A stretch of 64,000 bases of DNA from Nostoc sp. NMS9 (GCF_017114995.1 NZ_JABXKL010000080.1:62001-126000), one strand, 5' to 3'; positions 27,687 to 37,378 are shown, counted from the stretch's first letter. A program made the numbers and translations. Notes: generated from the sequence alone by a model not told the origin.

Positions 27687-28284
27687 AGCAGCGAGTCATC
27701 ATCGATACAGGGCCATTAGTAGCATTTATTAATCGCAGAGAGCATTTTCATGCCTGGGTAATCAACACCTTAGCTACAATTGGGCAACCTTTACTTACTT
27801 GTGAAGCTGTAATTGTCGAGACTTGTTTTTTGTTACGGAATATTTACGGTGGTCAAGAAGCGGTGATGTCTTTGCTCAGTGCCGAAAACATCTTAATTCC
27901 AATGCGCTTAAGTGAGTCACGTCGCTTCGCTCCGAATTCAAAATTCAAAATTCAAAATTCAAAATTCTTATCCCCATAAATAAATTTAGGGGCTTGAAAT
28001 AAGGACACATTATTTCTCGTGCTTCGCATCTCGAAATAAATCTTTTTTCTTGTCCATAAATTAATTTAGGGGCTTGTATCATGAGTCTGTTTTGGTCAGC
28101 AGCAGAGATTGAAGAATTATTGCGGCGATATCAGTCGGTTCCAATGTCGTTAGCAGATGCGTGTTTGGTGAGGATGGCACAACTGTATCCTGAAAGTGAA
28201 TTGCTCACATTTGATAGCGATTTTAGGATTTATCGCCAGAATCGTAATCAATTGATTTCTGTGATTATGCCAAAGGATGTGTGA
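27683..28284 (+). pseudogene. PIN-domain toxin (VapC type) interrupted by a 179-bp element
   Basis: The 5' part (27683-27919) encodes a PIN N-terminus with VIIDTGPLVAFINRREHFH, the first catalytic Asp and a Glu in CEAVIVETCFLL. The 3' part (28099-28284) encodes EIEELLRRYQSVPMSLADACLVRMA with the later acidic residues. The two reading frames differ. Removing 27920-28098 joins codon TCA to GCA in frame (RLSES-AAEIEE) and gives a 140-residue protein of normal PIN length. As it stands the toxin should be inactive, leaving the antitoxin orphaned. Confidence 0.85.
27920..28098 (+). mobile_element. Non-autonomous palindromic element (PATE-like), copy 1
   Basis: A 179-bp insertion inside the PIN gene. 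It contains an AATTCAAA tandem tract, then two direct copies of CATAAATAAATTTAGGGGCTTG-like units (27975-27996 and about 28057-28078). Each is a small hairpin (TAAAT-AA-ATTTA) followed by GGGGCTTG. It ends TTTGGTCA. A second copy in reverse orientation at 57927-58049 shares the layout, the GGGGCTTGTATC motif and the same end. Hairpins with a fixed flank and no target duplication suggest mobilisation by an IS200/IS605-type enzyme. Confidence 0.7.
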
Positions 28285-28383
28285 GCAATCGGGGTAAGCT
28301 AAAATGCCTAAAGTCACGAGAATGCATTCTTCATGAGCGAATTTTGAATGAGCAAATGCGAACAAGATTGTTGATTCGCTAAC

Positions 28384-28757
28384 GAGTCTTTAATACTCGT
28401 GAACGAGTCTTTTAGCTCTGTTAATGTTTTATACTCGTGGACGAGTATTTAAACTCCGTTAATGAGTCTTTTATACTCGTGGACGAGTATTTGAACTCCG
28501 TTAATGAGTCTTTTATACTCGTGGACGAGTATTTGAACTCCGTTAATGAGTCTTTTATACTCGTGGACGAGTATTTGAACTCCGTTAATGAGTCTTTTAT
28601 ACTCGTGGACGAGTATTTGAACTCCGTTAATGAGTCTTTTATACTCGCTGACGAGTCTTTTAGCTCCGTTAATGAGTGTTTTATACTCGTGAACGAGTAT
28701 TTGAACTCCGTTAATGAGTCTTTGATACTCGTGGACGAGTCTTTTATACTCGTGAAT
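28384..28757. repeat. 42-bp tandem repeat array with internal hairpins
   Basis: Nine head-to-tail units, eight of 42 bp and one (28426-28463) of 38 bp. Units 3-6 (28464-28631) are almost identical. Each carries the palindrome ATACTCGT-GG-ACGAGTAT and ACTCCGTTAATGAGT. Because 42 is divisible by three, long open frames appear on both strands, but they are compositional. It lies between the broken PIN gene and the ROCO gene; the rest of 28285-28931 shows nothing else. Confidence 0.9.
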
Positions 28758-28931
28758 AAGTGAATGTTATTGCAAGGGTTGCGATATCTACGACGGGCGT
28801 AGATGCAGCACCCTGCTAATTTAAACATTACAGCCGTTTTTACGCAGATAAACACACTAATTCAGTCTCTAAAACTTGGTTACGATATACTACTTTAGTA
28901 AATATCACTACAAAGTTGGTGAGGTTTGCAG

Positions 28932-31900
28932 GTGACAAACGAAGAAGTGTTGCAAATTATTGAACAAGCTGCTAGGGAAAAAGCAACGGAGCTATATCTC
29001 AATAACAATCAACTCAGCAGCCTGCCGCTAGAAATCAGCCAACTCTCCAACTTGAAAACGCTATCTCTCTATAACAATCAACTCAACAGCCTACCGCCAG
29101 AAATCAGCCAACTCTCCAACTTGACAAGGCTGTACCTCGATAGCAATCAACTTAGTAGCCTGCCGTCAGAAATCAGCCAACTCTCCAACTTGACAACGCT
29201 ATCTCTCTATAACAATCAACTCAGCAGCCTGCCGCCAGAAATCAGCCAACTCTCCAACTTGACAACGCTATCCCTCTCTAGCAATCAACTTAGCAGCCTG
29301 CCGCCAGAAATCAGTCAACTCTCCAACTTGACAACGCTATCCCTCTCTAGCAATCAACTCAGCAGCCTGCCGCCAGAAATCAGCCAACTCTCCAACTTGA
29401 CAACACTACTGCTCGATAGCAATCAACTCAGCAACCTGCCGCCAGAAATCAGCCAACTCTCCAACTTGACAACGCTATCCCTCTCTAGCAATCAACTCAG
29501 CAGCCTGCCGCCAGAAATTAGCCAACTCTCCAACTTGACAACGCTATCCCTCTCTAGCAATCAACTTAGCAGCCTGCCGCCAGAAATCAGTCAACTCTCC
29601 AACTTGACAACGCTATCCCTTTCTAGCAATCAACTCAGCAGCCTGCCGCCAGAAATCAGCCAACTCTCCAACTTAACAACGCTATCCCTCTATAACAATC
29701 AACTCAGCAGCCTGCCATCAGAAATCAGCCAACTCTCCAACTTTACTGAGCTAAACCTCGATAACAATCAACTCAGCAGTCTGCCGCCAGAAATTAGCCA
29801 ACTCTCCAGCCTGACAACGCTATCCCTCTTTGATAATCCACAATTAACCTCGCCACCGCCTGAGATTGTCAAGCAAGGAACGCAGGCAATTTTAAACTAT
29901 CTTCGGAAACGGTTAGAAGGTAGCCAACGGCAGTGGATTTCTAAACTGCTAGTCGTCGGTGAAGGAGGAGTGGGTAAAACATGCTTATTAAGAGCATTAC
30001 GCGGTAAAGAGTTCGACACCCAGGAATCCACCACTCACGGTATTGAAATTAAATCCCTGCAATTAACCCATCCCACCGAAACCAATGTCACCATGCAGCT
30101 GAACACCTGGGACTTTGGCGGACAGGAAATATATCATGCTACCCATCAATTCTTTCTCACCAACCGTTCCCTATTCTTACTCGCCTGGAATGCTCGACTA
30201 GGATTTGAGCAAGGTAAACTCTACTATTGGCTGGATACTATCAAAGCCTTAGCCCCAGAATCCCCAATTTTACTCGTCGCCACCCACATCGACGAGCGAG
30301 ATGCAGACCTTCCCCTGGCTGAGTTACGCCGCAAGTACCCCCAGATTATTGAACACTGTAAAATTAGCTCTAAAATCAGTCTTGGCGTTGAAGAACTGCG
30401 GCAAGCAATTGCTGAAGCAGCCGCTAAGTTACCCCTAATGGGCGAAATCTGGCCTACCACCTGGCTAAATGCTGCCAATGCCATCCGCACCCAGCCAAAA
30501 AAACAAATCACACCTCAACAATTGTGGGAGATCATGGCTGAGTCCCAAGTTGCTGACATCAGCAAGGAAGTGCTGGCGCGATGGCTGCATGAATTAGGTG
30601 AGATTCTTTACTTCCAAGACAACGAAGAACTTAACGATACCGTTATTCTCAAGCCCCAGTGGGTAACTGAATATATCAGCAAAGTGCTGGAAAGCGAAGA
30701 CGTAATTAACCGCAAGGGCATTTTCACTCGTCAAGAAATGGCTCAACTTTGGCGCGACTTAGAGCCATCCATGCACGACCACTTTTTGCGCCTCATGGAG
30801 CGTTTTGACCTTTCCTACCGCACTCAAGAAAAGCGGGAACCCAGTCTAGTTGTGGAACGTTTGCCCCTCGATGCGCCTAATTATGAACAGAAATGGCAGC
30901 AAATTAAACAAACAAGTAAGTGCCATGAAATTTCGATGAAATTCCAACTCAATACCATTCCTGCGGGTATTCCCACTTGGTTTATTGCGCGTCAACACCG
31001 CTTCACAACTGGCATTCATTGGCGTAACGGTGTCTTATTTGCTTATGAGCAAGAACATTTAGCATTAGTGGAAGCTGTTAAAAGCGATAGATATTTACAA
31101 TTAACAGTCCGGGGAGCATACCCCCAGAATTTCTTTGCATTACTCAAAGATGGTATCGAACTACTTCTGCGAAGGTTTCCCGGATTAGACATTCAACGCA
31201 AAATTCCCTGTCTTGGTCATAATGGTCAACGATGTACCCACGAGTTTGACTATGAACAAGTACAACAGCGATTCCAAAGAAATAAACTAACAATTGAATG
31301 CCCAAAAGCTACAGAAGATGAAGATGTATCAGTAATAGAACTCTTGCAGGGATTAGATTGGACAAAAGGAGATGCAATTTTAGACAGCCTGAAAGATTTA
31401 AGTAATAAAGTTGATAAAAGTAATGATGAAATGAAAGATAAACTAGATAATCTTCTAAAACTGACGCAACGGGAATTTACCAAAGCCTTCCGCCGCGAAC
31501 AAGCAATCATAGATTCTCATTGTCCCAATGTCTTTGTGCTGCGTCCTCATGGCTCTAAAGCTTGGCAAAAGAATCTAACTGGACAGAAATTAGATTTACA
31601 ACTCTATTGCCAAGCACCGGGCTGTTGGCATCCCACCCAAGAAGGCGGTTTATATGAAATAAATGAACCTGCCAAATGGCTGAGGGTAACTGCACCTTAT
31701 ATTGGTAACTTATTCAAAGTCTTGAGATATGCCGCACCGATAATTGGCCCTTGGCTGGGTGTGGTAGATCCCAAAGAATATGAAACACTATTTAAAAACG
31801 ATTTAGAACTATTTAAAGAACTAGCAGCAAAATTACCTGAACTCAAAGAATCTGAAGATTTAGAATTAGTAGACAAAATTGCTAGAGGTGAAGATTTAGA

Positions 31901-32057
31901 TCCAGAACGCGCTGATGGTGCAGCTTTGCGTGCTTTGCGTCAATTTTTAGAAGAGAAAGATCCCCAGCAGCACTGGGGTGGATTAAAGAACGTTTTGACT
32001 CCAGAGGGACATTACCTGTGGCTATGCGAACACCACGCATTAGAGTATAAACGCTAA
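28932..32057 (+). CDS. ROCO protein: leucine-rich repeats, Roc GTPase, COR
   Basis: About 1041 residues. Thirteen 23-residue LRRs (about 18-320, consensus LSLSSNQLSSLPPEISQLSN) lead into a Roc GTPase with VVGEGGVGKTCL (about 340), the switch motif DFGGQEIYH (about 394) and ATHIDERD. A COR dimerisation domain follows (about 510-720), then a C-terminal region containing GLKNVLTPEGHYLWLCEHH. It is related to eukaryotic LRRK2 and bacterial Roco GTPases, and cycles between dimer and monomer. GTG 28932 is preferred over TTG 28926, with GAGG seven bases upstream. The ligand is unknown. Confidence 0.92.
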   Translation: MTNEEVLQIIEQAAREKATELYLNNNQLSSLPLEISQLSNLKTLSLYNNQLNSLPPEISQLSNLTRLYLDSNQLSSLPSEISQLSNLTTLSLYNNQLSSLPPEISQLSNLTTLSLSSNQLSSLPPEISQLSNLTTLSLSSNQLSSLPPEISQLSNLTTLLLDSNQLSNLPPEISQLSNLTTLSLSSNQLSSLPPEISQLSNLTTLSLSSNQLSSLPPEISQLSNLTTLSLSSNQLSSLPPEISQLSNLTTLSLYNNQLSSLPSEISQLSNFTELNLDNNQLSSLPPEISQLSSLTTLSLFDNPQLTSPPPEIVKQGTQAILNYLRKRLEGSQRQWISKLLVVGEGGVGKTCLLRALRGKEFDTQESTTHGIEIKSLQLTHPTETNVTMQLNTWDFGGQEIYHATHQFFLTNRSLFLLAWNARLGFEQGKLYYWLDTIKALAPESPILLVATHIDERDADLPLAELRRKYPQIIEHCKISSKISLGVEELRQAIAEAAAKLPLMGEIWPTTWLNAANAIRTQPKKQITPQQLWEIMAESQVADISKEVLARWLHELGEILYFQDNEELNDTVILKPQWVTEYISKVLESEDVINRKGIFTRQEMAQLWRDLEPSMHDHFLRLMERFDLSYRTQEKREPSLVVERLPLDAPNYEQKWQQIKQTSKCHEISMKFQLNTIPAGIPTWFIARQHRFTTGIHWRNGVLFAYEQEHLALVEAVKSDRYLQLTVRGAYPQNFFALLKDGIELLLRRFPGLDIQRKIPCLGHNGQRCTHEFDYEQVQQRFQRNKLTIECPKATEDEDVSVIELLQGLDWTKGDAILDSLKDLSNKVDKSNDEMKDKLDNLLKLTQREFTKAFRREQAIIDSHCPNVFVLRPHGSKAWQKNLTGQKLDLQLYCQAPGCWHPTQEGGLYEINEPAKWLRVTAPYIGNLFKVLRYAAPIIGPWLGVVDPKEYETLFKNDLELFKELAAKLPELKESEDLELVDKIARGEDLDPERADGAALRALRQFLEEKDPQQHWGGLKNVLTPEGHYLWLCEHHALEYKR

Positions 32058-32356
32058 CCATATTAGATTTGAGATTGCGATCTTGAATTGTAGAGAAACA
32101 ATTCATCAACTATTCCCTAAACCAGTAGCAATAATTTTGAAAGCATTTAAATAGTTCCCAAGACAGAGGAACCATCTAAAACAATTACTTAGGATTCCCA
32201 TATATACTAATAGCGTATATTTGACTAGAATTAAGGTATTATAGCGATTATTATTTGGATACCATAAGCGGTAGGGGTTTACAGAAGTGCGCCTCTACGA
32301 CTGACACGCCAGTTTAGCTATAAATTAATATCTACGGTTTTACGGGTATTAGAAAA

Positions 32357-33235
32357 ATGAAGTTTACAGACTGGGTGACTAGGGTGCTACTAATCTGGCT
32401 GATGTTCGCCACTCTAATTGTAGTGCTGCTAATTGGACGAGCAACAAAATTACACAACAATCCGACAATATCCCGTACATCCAATCCACAGGTTACAGCT
32501 TTCAGTCAATATCCCCAGGCGCAATTCCAATTAGCGAAAGAGCCAGAGAAGAAATTTCAAAATGTTATCAAGTCCCCAGTCAAGACTAACAAACCTGTAG
32601 CAAGGTATGTAACCACTCAAGCTTTTGCACAGTACAGACCTAATTATCAAGTTGCTTCGGTTGACCCAAGTAACTATGGAGAACGGTACGTTCAAGATGT
32701 TAACGGCGTAACTCTCCACAACCAACCGATTATCGTCCTGCATGAAACTGGTTATTCTGCTTCCAGCGCAGTTAATTTCTTTCAAGTAGCCCATAACGAT
32801 GAAAGTGTGCAAGCAAGTTACCACGCTTTAGTCAAGTTAGACGGAACAGTAGTTTATCTAGTACCGCCAGAAAAGCGGGCTTTTGGTGCAGCTAACTCAG
32901 TATTTGAGAGTTCCGAGGGAGTGGAAACTGTGCAGACTAATCCGAATTTGCCCGCGTCTGTGAATAATTTTGCTTATCACGTTTCTTTGGAAACACCGCC
33001 AGATAGTTATGACAGTAGCAGCGAACAAACCCATAGCGGCTATACGGAAGCTCAATATCAGTCTCTTGCTTGGTTAATTGCTCAAAGTCAAGTCCCAGAT
33101 CATCGCATCACTACACACCATTTAGTAGACCGTTCTGGTAAAAAAGTTGACCCGATAAATTTTGATGGTCATAAATTTCTCAGCTTACTTAATACTTATC
33201 GTCAGGTTAGACCAATCTATCGAGTTAGTAAATAA
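32357..33235 (+). CDS. N-acetylmuramoyl-L-alanine amidase (Amidase_2/PGRP fold)
   Basis: A 292-residue murein hydrolase with an N-terminal membrane anchor (VLLIWLMFATLIVVLLIG, about 10-27) and a linker. The zinc amidase domain (about 100-285) has metal ligands visible as His in IVLHETGYS, His in ITTHHLVD and Asp in KKVDP. It would cleave the amide between MurNAc and the stem peptide in the periplasm. It stands alone downstream of the ROCO gene. Confidence 0.85.
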   Translation: MKFTDWVTRVLLIWLMFATLIVVLLIGRATKLHNNPTISRTSNPQVTAFSQYPQAQFQLAKEPEKKFQNVIKSPVKTNKPVARYVTTQAFAQYRPNYQVASVDPSNYGERYVQDVNGVTLHNQPIIVLHETGYSASSAVNFFQVAHNDESVQASYHALVKLDGTVVYLVPPEKRAFGAANSVFESSEGVETVQTNPNLPASVNNFAYHVSLETPPDSYDSSSEQTHSGYTEAQYQSLAWLIAQSQVPDHRITTHHLVDRSGKKVDPINFDGHKFLSLLNTYRQVRPIYRVSK

Positions 33236-33275
33236 TTTATTCAATCTTGTAGGGTAGGCGTCTTGCCATATTTTG

Positions 33276-33552
33276 CCCTCACCCCCAGCCCCTCTCCCAA
33301 GTTTGAGCTACGGTGTATACACAAGTCTGAAATAGTTTACTCACCTGGTTTTTCGCGTCAGTTTTACCCCACCCTAACCCTCCCCTTGGAAAGGGGAGGG
33401 AAATAGATTCCTGTTTCCACCCTTTCCAAGGGGGGATTAAGGGGGGTAATTTGACTTGTGTATACACCGTAGCTCCCAAGTGTGGGAGAGGGGAGCAAAT
33501 TCTCTAGTTCCCCTTCTCCCAGTCTTGGGAGAAGGGGTTAGGGGATGAGGGC
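33276..33552. mobile_element. Nested repeats: MITE copy B inside a CCCCTCTCCCA-type inverted repeat
   Basis: The outer unit runs from CCCTCACCCCCAGCCCCTC (33277) to the complementary GGGGTTAGGGGATGAGGGC (to 33552). Inside it sits MITE copy B with perfect 20-bp ends CTACGGTGTATACACAAGTC (33308-33327) and GACTTGTGTATACACCGTAG (33453-33472). CTCCCAAGT at 33294-33302 and 33473-33481 looks like an imperfect target duplication, separated from the left end by TTGAG. It is a relative of copy A at 21878-22060. Confidence 0.72.
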
Positions 33553-33637
33553 TGTCTTTAATTTTGAGTTGTTAACTTGCCCAAGAAGGCGCGATCGCGT
33601 CAAAATAAGAGTTAAGACGCTGTAATCTAACTTAACA

Positions 33638-34897
33638 ATGACCATAACGCAGCTTGAGCAAACTCTTTCCCCTCAACCAATACCGCCAAATGAGCTGGGA
33701 TATGAATATGATTTGGTAATTGTCGGCGGTGGGATTATTGGGTTAACTCTAGCCTCTGCTTTAAAAGATTCTGGTTTGAGTATTTTGCTAATTGAGGCGA
33801 AAGTGGCATCAGTGGCGGTAGCGAAGGGACAAGCTTATGCAGTTCATCAGCTTTCGTCGCTAATTTATCAAGGAATTGGTGTTTGGGACAAAATGTTGCC
33901 GCAAATCGCCAAGTATTGCCGAGTTCGTCTTTCGGATGCCGATTATCCCGATGTGGTGGAATTTACCACAGATGATATAGATACAGCAGAGTTGGGTTAT
34001 GTGGCGGAACACCAAGCGCTGTTGGAGCCGTTGCAAGAGTTCGTCCAAGATTGTCCAAATGTGACTTATCTGTGTCCGGCGGAAGTGGTAAATACGCAAT
34101 ACCAGCAGAATATAGTCGCCATTGATATTAAAATTGCCGATCAATTAAAGACAGTCAAGAGCAAATTAGTTGTAGCCGCAGATGGATCGCGATCGCCAAT
34201 TCGCCAAGCTGCTGGAATCAAAACCTCTGGCTGGAAATATTGGCAATCTTGCATTGTCGCCATTGTCAAACCAGAAAAATCCCACAATAACACCGCTTAC
34301 GAAAGATTTTGGTCTAGCGGTCCCTTTGCGATTTTACCTTTACCGGGAAACCGTTGCCGCATTGTCTGGACAGCGCCCCATGAAGAAGCAAAAGCTTTGT
34401 GTGCCTTAAATGACGAGCAATTTTTGGCAGAACTAAGCCGCCGCTATGGCGATCAAATGGGAAAACTGGAATTACTAGGCGATCGCTTTGTTTTTCAAGT
34501 GCAACTCATGCAAAGCAATCGCTACGTTCTCCCCCGACTAGCATTAATTGGTGATGCGGCGCACAATTGCCATCCCGTCGGCGGACAAGGTTTAAATCTG
34601 GGTATTCGGGATGCAGCAGCTTTGGCGCAAGTAATTCAAGCAGCGCACAAAGCGGGTAAAGATATTGGTGACATTCAGATTCTCAAAGGTTATGAACGCT
34701 GGCGCCAGCTAGAGAATCTGACAATTTTAGGTTTTACCGATTTGTTAGATCGGATGTTTTCTAATAATTTCTTCCCTGTGGTGGTGGTTCGTCGCTTGGG
34801 TTTATGGTTCTTGCAGCGAGTACCTATATTAAAAGTATTTATGCTGAAATTGATGATTGGCTTAAAAGGGCGGACTCCAGAATTAGCAAAACGATAA
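33638..34897 (+). CDS. FAD-dependent hydroxylase (UbiH/COQ6 family)
   Basis: A 419-residue flavoprotein monooxygenase. The dinucleotide motif DLVIVGGGIIGLTLA is at about 26-40. The second FAD motif ALIGDAAHNCHPVGGQGLN is at about 305-323, and an AADGSRSPIR DG-motif is present. This family hydroxylates aromatic rings; in cyanobacteria a role in quinone metabolism is often suggested but is not provable here. It is full length and has no operon partner. The downstream gene is convergent. Confidence 0.85.
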   Translation: MTITQLEQTLSPQPIPPNELGYEYDLVIVGGGIIGLTLASALKDSGLSILLIEAKVASVAVAKGQAYAVHQLSSLIYQGIGVWDKMLPQIAKYCRVRLSDADYPDVVEFTTDDIDTAELGYVAEHQALLEPLQEFVQDCPNVTYLCPAEVVNTQYQQNIVAIDIKIADQLKTVKSKLVVAADGSRSPIRQAAGIKTSGWKYWQSCIVAIVKPEKSHNNTAYERFWSSGPFAILPLPGNRCRIVWTAPHEEAKALCALNDEQFLAELSRRYGDQMGKLELLGDRFVFQVQLMQSNRYVLPRLALIGDAAHNCHPVGGQGLNLGIRDAAALAQVIQAAHKAGKDIGDIQILKGYERWRQLENLTILGFTDLLDRMFSNNFFPVVVVRRLGLWFLQRVPILKVFMLKLMIGLKGRTPELAKR

Positions 34898-34932
34898 GGC
34901 TTGAGAACGCGATCGCTGATATGTTTACTTTA

Positions 34933-36453
34933 TTAAATTTGCAAAAAGTTAGCGATCGCCTGCGGTAATGGCAGAATAATTACAATCAACAAAGCCATTG
35001 CCAGTAATCCCCAAACGTCACGTTTGTTATCCAATTCAGTGACATCATTCAGTGCAGGTTCATCAATCAACGGCATAAATAATAAGATAATCGCCCACAC
35101 CAAAAATTCTTCCCTAACTAAAGAAAGTAACAGCAACAACACACGAGCAATTTGACCAATTACGATCGCAGTTCGTTGTCCAAACATCGCATGGACAATG
35201 TGACCTCCATCTAATTGTCCCACAGGCATTAAATTTAACGCTGTGACAATTAGTCCCAGAAAACCTGCTACTGCAACTGGATGCAAGTCAAGGGCTGATT
35301 TTGCTGTTAACTGACTTCCCAAAGCTAACTTCGAGAGTAGCGCTAGTAAGATGGAATACTTAGGATTGAGAGCATCAGGATTTAAAAGTCGGGTTTTTTC
35401 AGTCAGGGAAACCACGTCAGAATGAGCCAAGCCCCATATTAGTAATGGCAAAGTAACAACAAAACCTGCAATTGGCCCAGCAATACTAATATCAAATAAA
35501 GCTTTGCGGTTAGGAATGGGACTACGCATCTGAATAAATGCGCCAAAAGTTCCTAAGAAGAAAGGTACAGGAATAAAGTAAGGCAACGTCGAGCGAATCT
35601 TGTAAAATTTAGCTGTCAAATAATGCCCAAGTTCGTGAATGCCTAAAATAGTCATCAGTCCTAATGCATAAGGCAATCCCTTGAATAAAACATCTGGATT
35701 AGATAGAAGCTTGAACAAAGATCCAATTTGCCAGATAGGCGGCAGAGTAACACCAGCATTTTGCACTCCCACCAAGGTAGTAGTGATCAAAGTAGCTGCT
35801 AGCAGCATCAGCGCTAATCCTGGTCGAGTTAACCGTTCCTGGTTGCGTCGTGGTGTATCTGTCTGTTTCGCAGCTTGAGTATTGGGAACCAGGACAAAGA
35901 AAGGTTTGCCATTGAAGCCTTCTTGAAAAATCAGCAAGAAGCGATCGCCAAATTGTGCTTCAATATTAGTTTTAATCTGCTGGTAAGCGTTGCTGGCTTT
36001 AGTTCGCAACTGACCCCGGCAAATCACAGATTGTGGTCGATACTCAATATTTTGAACGTAGTATACAGACCAAGGAAAACAATTTCGTAGTTGGGTTTCT
36101 TCCGTTGGTTCAATGGGACGCACTATTGGTTCTGGGGTAGGCTGGATAGTCGGCTGTGATTCTGAGGCTTGGGCTTGGGCTTCGGTCTGTGTATCTCTTG
36201 GGACTTGACGCCCCCATTGAAACAACACCCAGTACAAGACTGTGCAAACAAATACCGACCAGAGGATCAGCTCTGGCGGTGGAGGTTGTTTCGCCCCGTA
36301 GATTAGCGTCCATCCACTCAATAGAAATGCTGGTATCATTAAAACCAGCCACAACAACCATACTGGTGTTCGGGTGATGTGAGCGACGCTGCGCTGCACC
36401 ATGAGATAAGTAGCTAGCCCCAGCAGGAGGATAAACAGAAACCAAAATGCCAT
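34933..36453 (-). CDS. Site-2 protease family zinc metalloprotease (M50)
   Basis: About 506 residues and strongly membrane-embedded. The active-site helix has GIHELGHYLTAKF (zinc HExxH) and the second ligand motif is NLMPVGQLDGGH. Two N-terminal helices and a soluble domain (about 110-200) precede the six-helix protease core. It resembles the EGY1/S2P-like cyanobacterial and plastid proteases that release membrane-bound factors. ATG 36453 (MAFWFLFILLLG) is preferred; upstream in-frame starts at 36504 and 36537 add a non-conserved leader. Confidence 0.85.
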   Translation of the reverse strand: MAFWFLFILLLGLATYLMVQRSVAHITRTPVWLLWLVLMIPAFLLSGWTLIYGAKQPPPPELILWSVFVCTVLYWVLFQWGRQVPRDTQTEAQAQASESQPTIQPTPEPIVRPIEPTEETQLRNCFPWSVYYVQNIEYRPQSVICRGQLRTKASNAYQQIKTNIEAQFGDRFLLIFQEGFNGKPFFVLVPNTQAAKQTDTPRRNQERLTRPGLALMLLAATLITTTLVGVQNAGVTLPPIWQIGSLFKLLSNPDVLFKGLPYALGLMTILGIHELGHYLTAKFYKIRSTLPYFIPVPFFLGTFGAFIQMRSPIPNRKALFDISIAGPIAGFVVTLPLLIWGLAHSDVVSLTEKTRLLNPDALNPKYSILLALLSKLALGSQLTAKSALDLHPVAVAGFLGLIVTALNLMPVGQLDGGHIVHAMFGQRTAIVIGQIARVLLLLLSLVREEFLVWAIILLFMPLIDEPALNDVTELDNKRDVWGLLAMALLIVIILPLPQAIANFLQI

Positions 36454-36646
36454 ATTCTCTTCAGTAATTTTGACAAAACGCCCCACCAGTAGCTTCAGCA
36501 CCATAGCATTAACTACAAGGCAGACCTCAAATCCCAATTTTTTTCACAACGGTTAACAGTGCTGATGAACGCTCAAGTTTCAATTATTGAGAATTTCCAC
36601 ACTGTAATCAAATTGTCCACAACTCATCAGTTTCGGTTCTTTGATT

Positions 36647-37378
36647 ATGTGCCCTTTACCTCAACAGCCAAGTCATACAACTAAGCCGCCACGGGCTGTC
36701 TTCCCTGACGAAGTTCTCAGCGGAGGTTCTCTGCAATCGGACTTCGCACAAGAGAGCATTTTTGCCTTTCCACCCAATCGGGACACATTAGGGGGAACCT
36801 CTTATTTTATTGTAAGAAATGAAGGCAATATCCTCATAGATTGCCCTGCACTAGAAAAAACAAATCAAGATTTTTTGCGATCGCATGGAGGCGTGGGTTG
36901 GTTATTTCTCACCCATCGCGGCGCCATTGGCAAGACTGCTGAATTTCAGCAAGCCTTTGGCTGCGAGGTGCTGATCCAAGAGCAAGAAGCTTATTTGTTA
37001 CCAGGCTTAACCGTAACTACCTTTAGGGAAGAATTTACTCTTGATGCCGCAACACAAGTAATTTGGACATCAGGTCATTCTCCCGGCTCATCTTGTCTCT
37101 ACTACAGTGAACTTGGGGGTATATTGTTTTCTGGTCGCCATTTACTCCCTAACCAGCATGGTCAAGCAGTACCATTACGGACAGCTAAAACCTTTCACTG
37201 GCCAAGGCAAATTCAGAGCCTTCGATTATTGTTAGAACGTTTTACACCAGAAACTCTCCAGTATATTTGTCCAGGAGCTAATACAGGCTTTCTTAGAGGT
37301 AAGCGGATCATAGACCGAGCTTATCAACACCTCGCCTCTCTGGATTTACCAGCTTTGCTAAGGATACAACCCCTTTAG
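36647..37378 (+). CDS. Degenerate metallo-beta-lactamase-fold protein
   Basis: A 243-residue protein with an MBL-fold layout but most metal ligands missing. The HxHxDH motif reads THRGAIGK, with only the first His kept. SGHSPGSSCLYY retains the next His, the bridging Asp position reads SGRHLL, and the last His position reads CPGANTG. It is probably non-catalytic or has an altered function. ATG 36647 is chosen over an upstream TTG at 36641. Confidence 0.7.
   Translation: MCPLPQQPSHTTKPPRAVFPDEVLSGGSLQSDFAQESIFAFPPNRDTLGGTSYFIVRNEGNILIDCPALEKTNQDFLRSHGGVGWLFLTHRGAIGKTAEFQQAFGCEVLIQEQEAYLLPGLTVTTFREEFTLDAATQVIWTSGHSPGSSCLYYSELGGILFSGRHLLPNQHGQAVPLRTAKTFHWPRQIQSLRLLLERFTPETLQYICPGANTGFLRGKRIIDRAYQHLASLDLPALLRIQPL

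Noticed and set aside
28421..28855. Long minus-strand reading frame of TSIKDSLTEFKYSS repeats, and the plus-strand DEYLNSVNESFILV frame (28437-28763)
   Set aside because: Both arise from a 42-bp tandem repeat whose length is divisible by three, so several frames stay open. No ribosome-binding site or non-repeat domain supports either.
33279..33479. Minus-strand reading frame of 66 codons
   Set aside because: It lies entirely within nested repeat and MITE sequence.
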